DNA from: Fibrobacteraceae bacterium
GTDB lineage: Bacteria; Fibrobacterota; Fibrobacteria; Fibrobacterales; Fibrobacteraceae
Reading direction: 5' to 3'
Length of the DNA stretch: 64,000 nucleotides
Assembly (NCBI GenBank): GCA_017625775.1
Contig: JAGAKE010000019.1
Coordinates: 1 to 64,000, forward strand
Positions within the stretch are counted from its first letter, which is position 1, and each line of letters begins with the position of its first letter. This document shows positions 62,198 through 64,000 of the stretch, in pieces. Position numbers and translations under genes: made by a program. Below the pieces are notes generated by a model. The model did no database searches and was not told the origin of the DNA. It saw only the letters and a list, made by a program, of their open reading frames with translations.

Positions 62198-62269
62198 CGG
62201 TTAACTCCTTGATTTTCAAATTTATTTTTCTTAAAATAACTATTTTAGGGAAAAAATGTGAAGGTCCTT
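62198..62269. promoter_or_regulatory. Short divergent region between the small membrane gene and the next gene
   Basis: About 70 nt, AT-rich on one side, with Shine-Dalgarno sequences for both directions. Promoters for both transcripts must lie here but are not clearly separable. Confidence 0.35.
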
Positions 62270-62542
62270 ATGGTAAAAACATCATTAAATCGCATAAAAA
62301 ACACTGCAACACACTGTGCTTCTTCTGTTCTTTTACGTTTAGACATTGCTACGGAAGAATCCAGACAAGAAAAAAGATTCAAATTACTTGGCGAAAAGGT
62401 CTTACAGGCATTGCTTGACGACCGTTTAGACACTCTAAAAGAAGACCCTTCTATTGTTGAACTCATTGGAGCGATTCAAGAAAAGAAGAAACTTATTTTA
62501 GAACTACGTCAGAAAAGTAATGCTAAGGGTCAAAACAAGTGA
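62270..62542 (+). CDS. Small helical protein of unknown function
   Basis: 90 aa from the ATG at 62270, which has GAAGG five bases upstream; a GTG at 62258 with TAGGG before it is a competing start. Mainly helical, charged, with Asp/Glu/Lys-rich heptad-like spacing (RLDTLKEDPSIVELIGAIQEKKK). Overlaps the M23-protein gene by 4 nt. It may assist that protein at the divisome or in the wall, judging only by position. Confidence 0.65.
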   Translation: MVKTSLNRIKNTATHCASSVLLRLDIATEESRQEKRFKLLGEKVLQALLDDRLDTLKEDPSIVELIGAIQEKKKLILELRQKSNAKGQNK

Positions 62543-63381
62543 AGAAAATAGAAATTCATGTTTTTCCTGAAAAAACCGGCAAACGGAAATTTTTTCGTAT
62601 TTCCATAGGGAAACTCATTTGGATTTTTATTGGAATTGCAACAGCCGTTTTAGGTTTTATTTTATTTGATTCTCTTGGAGCACTACACCTTGTCCTAGAC
62701 AAACAAGTGGTGCGGGTTTATCAAGAAAATAAGTATTTAAAAAAAGAAATTCAAAAAGCCGAAACTCAATTGGATTTTGCAAAAGCGGAATTAGCGAAAA
62801 CAAATATCTTAAAAGATTCTCTTTTCCAAAAAAAATCCTTGCAACATATTCAACAAAAAGATTCAACTCAAACAACACCTCTGCCTACGCTAGCTCAAAA
62901 CATTCCAACTCTAACCAAGCGGAGAAATAAATTACTTCAATCTCTTTTAGCCAATAAAGATTTAGCTGAAGCTCTTCCTTTAGTTTCTCCGGTTCAAGCT
63001 ACGCACACCATCACAAACAGATACGAAACTCTTTTTGATCCTTTTACAGAACAAGAACTTCCTCATTTAGGAATTGACTTTGCTACAGCTCCTAACGACA
63101 CGGTCTTTGCTCCAGGGGCAGGAATAGTTTCTGAAACTCGAGAACACAGAGGTTTTGGTTTAACGCTAAAATTAGAACACACTAAACAGATACGAACTTT
63201 TTATGCTCATCTAAATAAAGTTCTAGTTTCTTCAGGTCAAAGGGTAAAACGAGGAACTCCTATTGCCATTGTTGGCAATTCTGGCCGAGTACCGGGAACT
63301 TCTCTGCATTATGAAATTCGATACGACGGAAACGCTATCAATCCAGAAGATTACTTTCTTTTGCCATTAAGTACAAATTAA
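62539..63381 (+). CDS. M23 peptidase-family protein, probably inactive
   Basis: 280 aa. A membrane helix near the N-terminus (residues 17-35) is followed by a coiled-coil-like stretch (about 55-100). The C-terminal LytM domain has the zinc ligands His176 and Asp180 in PHLGIDFA, His224 in YAHLN and His257 in SLHYEIR. The residue two before His257 is Ser255 where active enzymes have the catalytic His of the HxH motif. It may regulate another wall hydrolase like EnvC or NlpD do. Follows the small helical gene. Confidence 0.85.
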   Translation: MKKIEIHVFPEKTGKRKFFRISIGKLIWIFIGIATAVLGFILFDSLGALHLVLDKQVVRVYQENKYLKKEIQKAETQLDFAKAELAKTNILKDSLFQKKSLQHIQQKDSTQTTPLPTLAQNIPTLTKRRNKLLQSLLANKDLAEALPLVSPVQATHTITNRYETLFDPFTEQELPHLGIDFATAPNDTVFAPGAGIVSETREHRGFGLTLKLEHTKQIRTFYAHLNKVLVSSGQRVKRGTPIAIVGNSGRVPGTSLHYEIRYDGNAINPEDYFLLPLSTN

Positions 63382-63397
63382 ATATAAGGAAAGCGAC

Positions 63398-64000
63398 ATG
63401 TCAGTAGCGCCCTTCTCTCAAAATGTGATTGCAATGGTTTGGGATTTTGACAAAACCTTGATTCAAACTTACATGCAAGAACCTTTATTCAAACGTTACC
63501 AAATAGACGACAAAACATTTTGGACAGAAGTTAATGCCCTGGCAAATTATTATTCGAAACAAGGAATTCACATCAATAGAGACACTTGCTATCTCAACCA
63601 TATTCTTACTTATGTAAAAGAAGGGAAGATGAAAGGACTTAACAACCGAATTCTTCGAGAATGTGGAGCTGAGCTAAAATTCTACCCAGGTCTTCCTCTT
63701 TTTTTTAAACAAATCAAAGAGTTAATTGAAAACGACTCTAATTATAAATCTTGTGACATTCGTTTAGAACATTACGTAGTAAGCACAGGATTTGCCGAAA
63801 CCATTCAAGGAAGCGCTATCGCTCCGTATGTTGATGGAATCTTTGGTTGTGAATTCATAGAGACTCCTGCTCCATCAGGGTTTATTGCAGAGTATTCAAA
63901 TTCAAAAGAAAATGAAATTTCTCAAATTGCTATTGCTCTTGATAACACTTCAAAAACAAGATACCTTTTTGAAATCAATAAAGGCTCTAATAAATTCCCA
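63398..64000 (+). CDS. HAD-superfamily hydrolase, truncated by the window end
   Basis: 201 codons are visible from the ATG at 63398 (AAGGA upstream), open to the last base. DFDKTLIQTY near the N-terminus is HAD motif I with the two Asp nucleophile/acid residues, and STGF is motif II. Motif III is near the middle part (FPGLPLFFKQI-type region is not distinctive), and ALDN lies close to the window end in the fashion of motif IV. Substrate unknown. It starts 16 nt after the M23 gene. Confidence 0.82.
   Translation, partial: MSVAPFSQNVIAMVWDFDKTLIQTYMQEPLFKRYQIDDKTFWTEVNALANYYSKQGIHINRDTCYLNHILTYVKEGKMKGLNNRILRECGAELKFYPGLPLFFKQIKELIENDSNYKSCDIRLEHYVVSTGFAETIQGSAIAPYVDGIFGCEFIETPAPSGFIAEYSNSKENEISQIAIALDNTSKTRYLFEINKGSNKFP

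Noticed and set aside
60908..62269. Replication origin next to dnaN
   Set aside because: No dnaA, recF or gyrase gene and no DnaA-box cluster seen; dnaN is apparently away from the origin.
1..64000. CRISPR arrays, insertion sequences, prophage genes or toxin-antitoxin modules
   Set aside because: No regularly spaced repeats, transposases, integrases or terminal inverted repeats with target duplications were found.

Overview
The window looks like a chromosomal segment of a low-GC member of the Fibrobacterota (Fibrobacter-like). The main pointers are two lipoproteins carrying FISUMP domains (Fibrobacter succinogenes major paralogous domain) with Ser-rich or collagen-like linkers, a CotH/lamin-tail lipoprotein, many Gram-negative envelope proteins (MlaD-type protein, outer-membrane barrels, lipoproteins) and a dense, AT-rich gene layout. 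The assignment is inferred from gene content; there is no rRNA gene here. No phage, transposon, CRISPR array or recognised defence system was seen.

Layout. 1-200: the tail of a possibly frameshifted gene. 201-10868 (+): an M16 protease pair, a Cys-containing exported protein, TrmH, an MlaD-like protein, the phosphotransferase pair HPr/enzyme I, a Slt-type lytic transglycosylase and a DMT permease. 10886-19066 (-): a six-gene operon encoding two LPP20-like lipoproteins, a TlpA-like thioredoxin, a CsgG/PEGA-like membrane protein and two FISUMP lipoproteins; a 13-A tract lies upstream, a hairpin sits between the first two genes and a terminator ends it. 19301-22045 (-): the CotH lipoprotein.

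22241-44596: a surface-polysaccharide locus of about 22 kb. The left half (+) has an animal-type UDP-glucose dehydrogenase, an AlgD-like GDP-mannose dehydrogenase, two GT4 glycosyltransferases, a heparinase II/III-like protein, a TagF-like transferase, a Stealth phosphotransferase and LicD. The right half (-) has a GT2-barrel fusion, an IspD/TarI-like cytidylyltransferase, a second TagF-like transferase, a sugar epimerase, a Wzx-like flippase, two pyruvyl-transferase-family proteins, an acyltransferase, a Wzy-like protein and TagD. Together they predict a uronic-acid-containing, pyruvylated/acylated polymer with phosphodiester (CDP-glycerol/CDP-polyol) decoration, resembling teichoic acid chemistry in a Gram-negative. 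The middle of the locus is visibly more AT-rich than the flanks.

44612-64000: mostly housekeeping genes. These are a thioredoxin-like protein, a small lipoprotein, FtsY, ClpP, type I dehydroquinase, a PtsN-like EIIA, tRNA-Val(CAC), aspartokinase with a 60% GC leader, a minimal sigma-54 activator, Pta, a K+/H+ antiporter, a TPR protein, phosphofructokinase, an OmpR/histidine kinase pair, an outer-membrane barrel, TtcA, DnaN, an M23-family protein lacking one catalytic His, and a truncated HAD hydrolase. Two small genes with strong ribosome-binding sites (47 and 50 aa) were found by reading the gaps next to the phosphofructokinase and dnaN genes.

Nothing amounts to a proven new system. The best candidates for undescribed biology are the LPP20-TlpA-PEGA-FISUMP operon with its homopolymeric upstream tract, the glycosyltransferase fused to a barrel-like exported domain, and the GC-rich structured leader of the aspartokinase gene.
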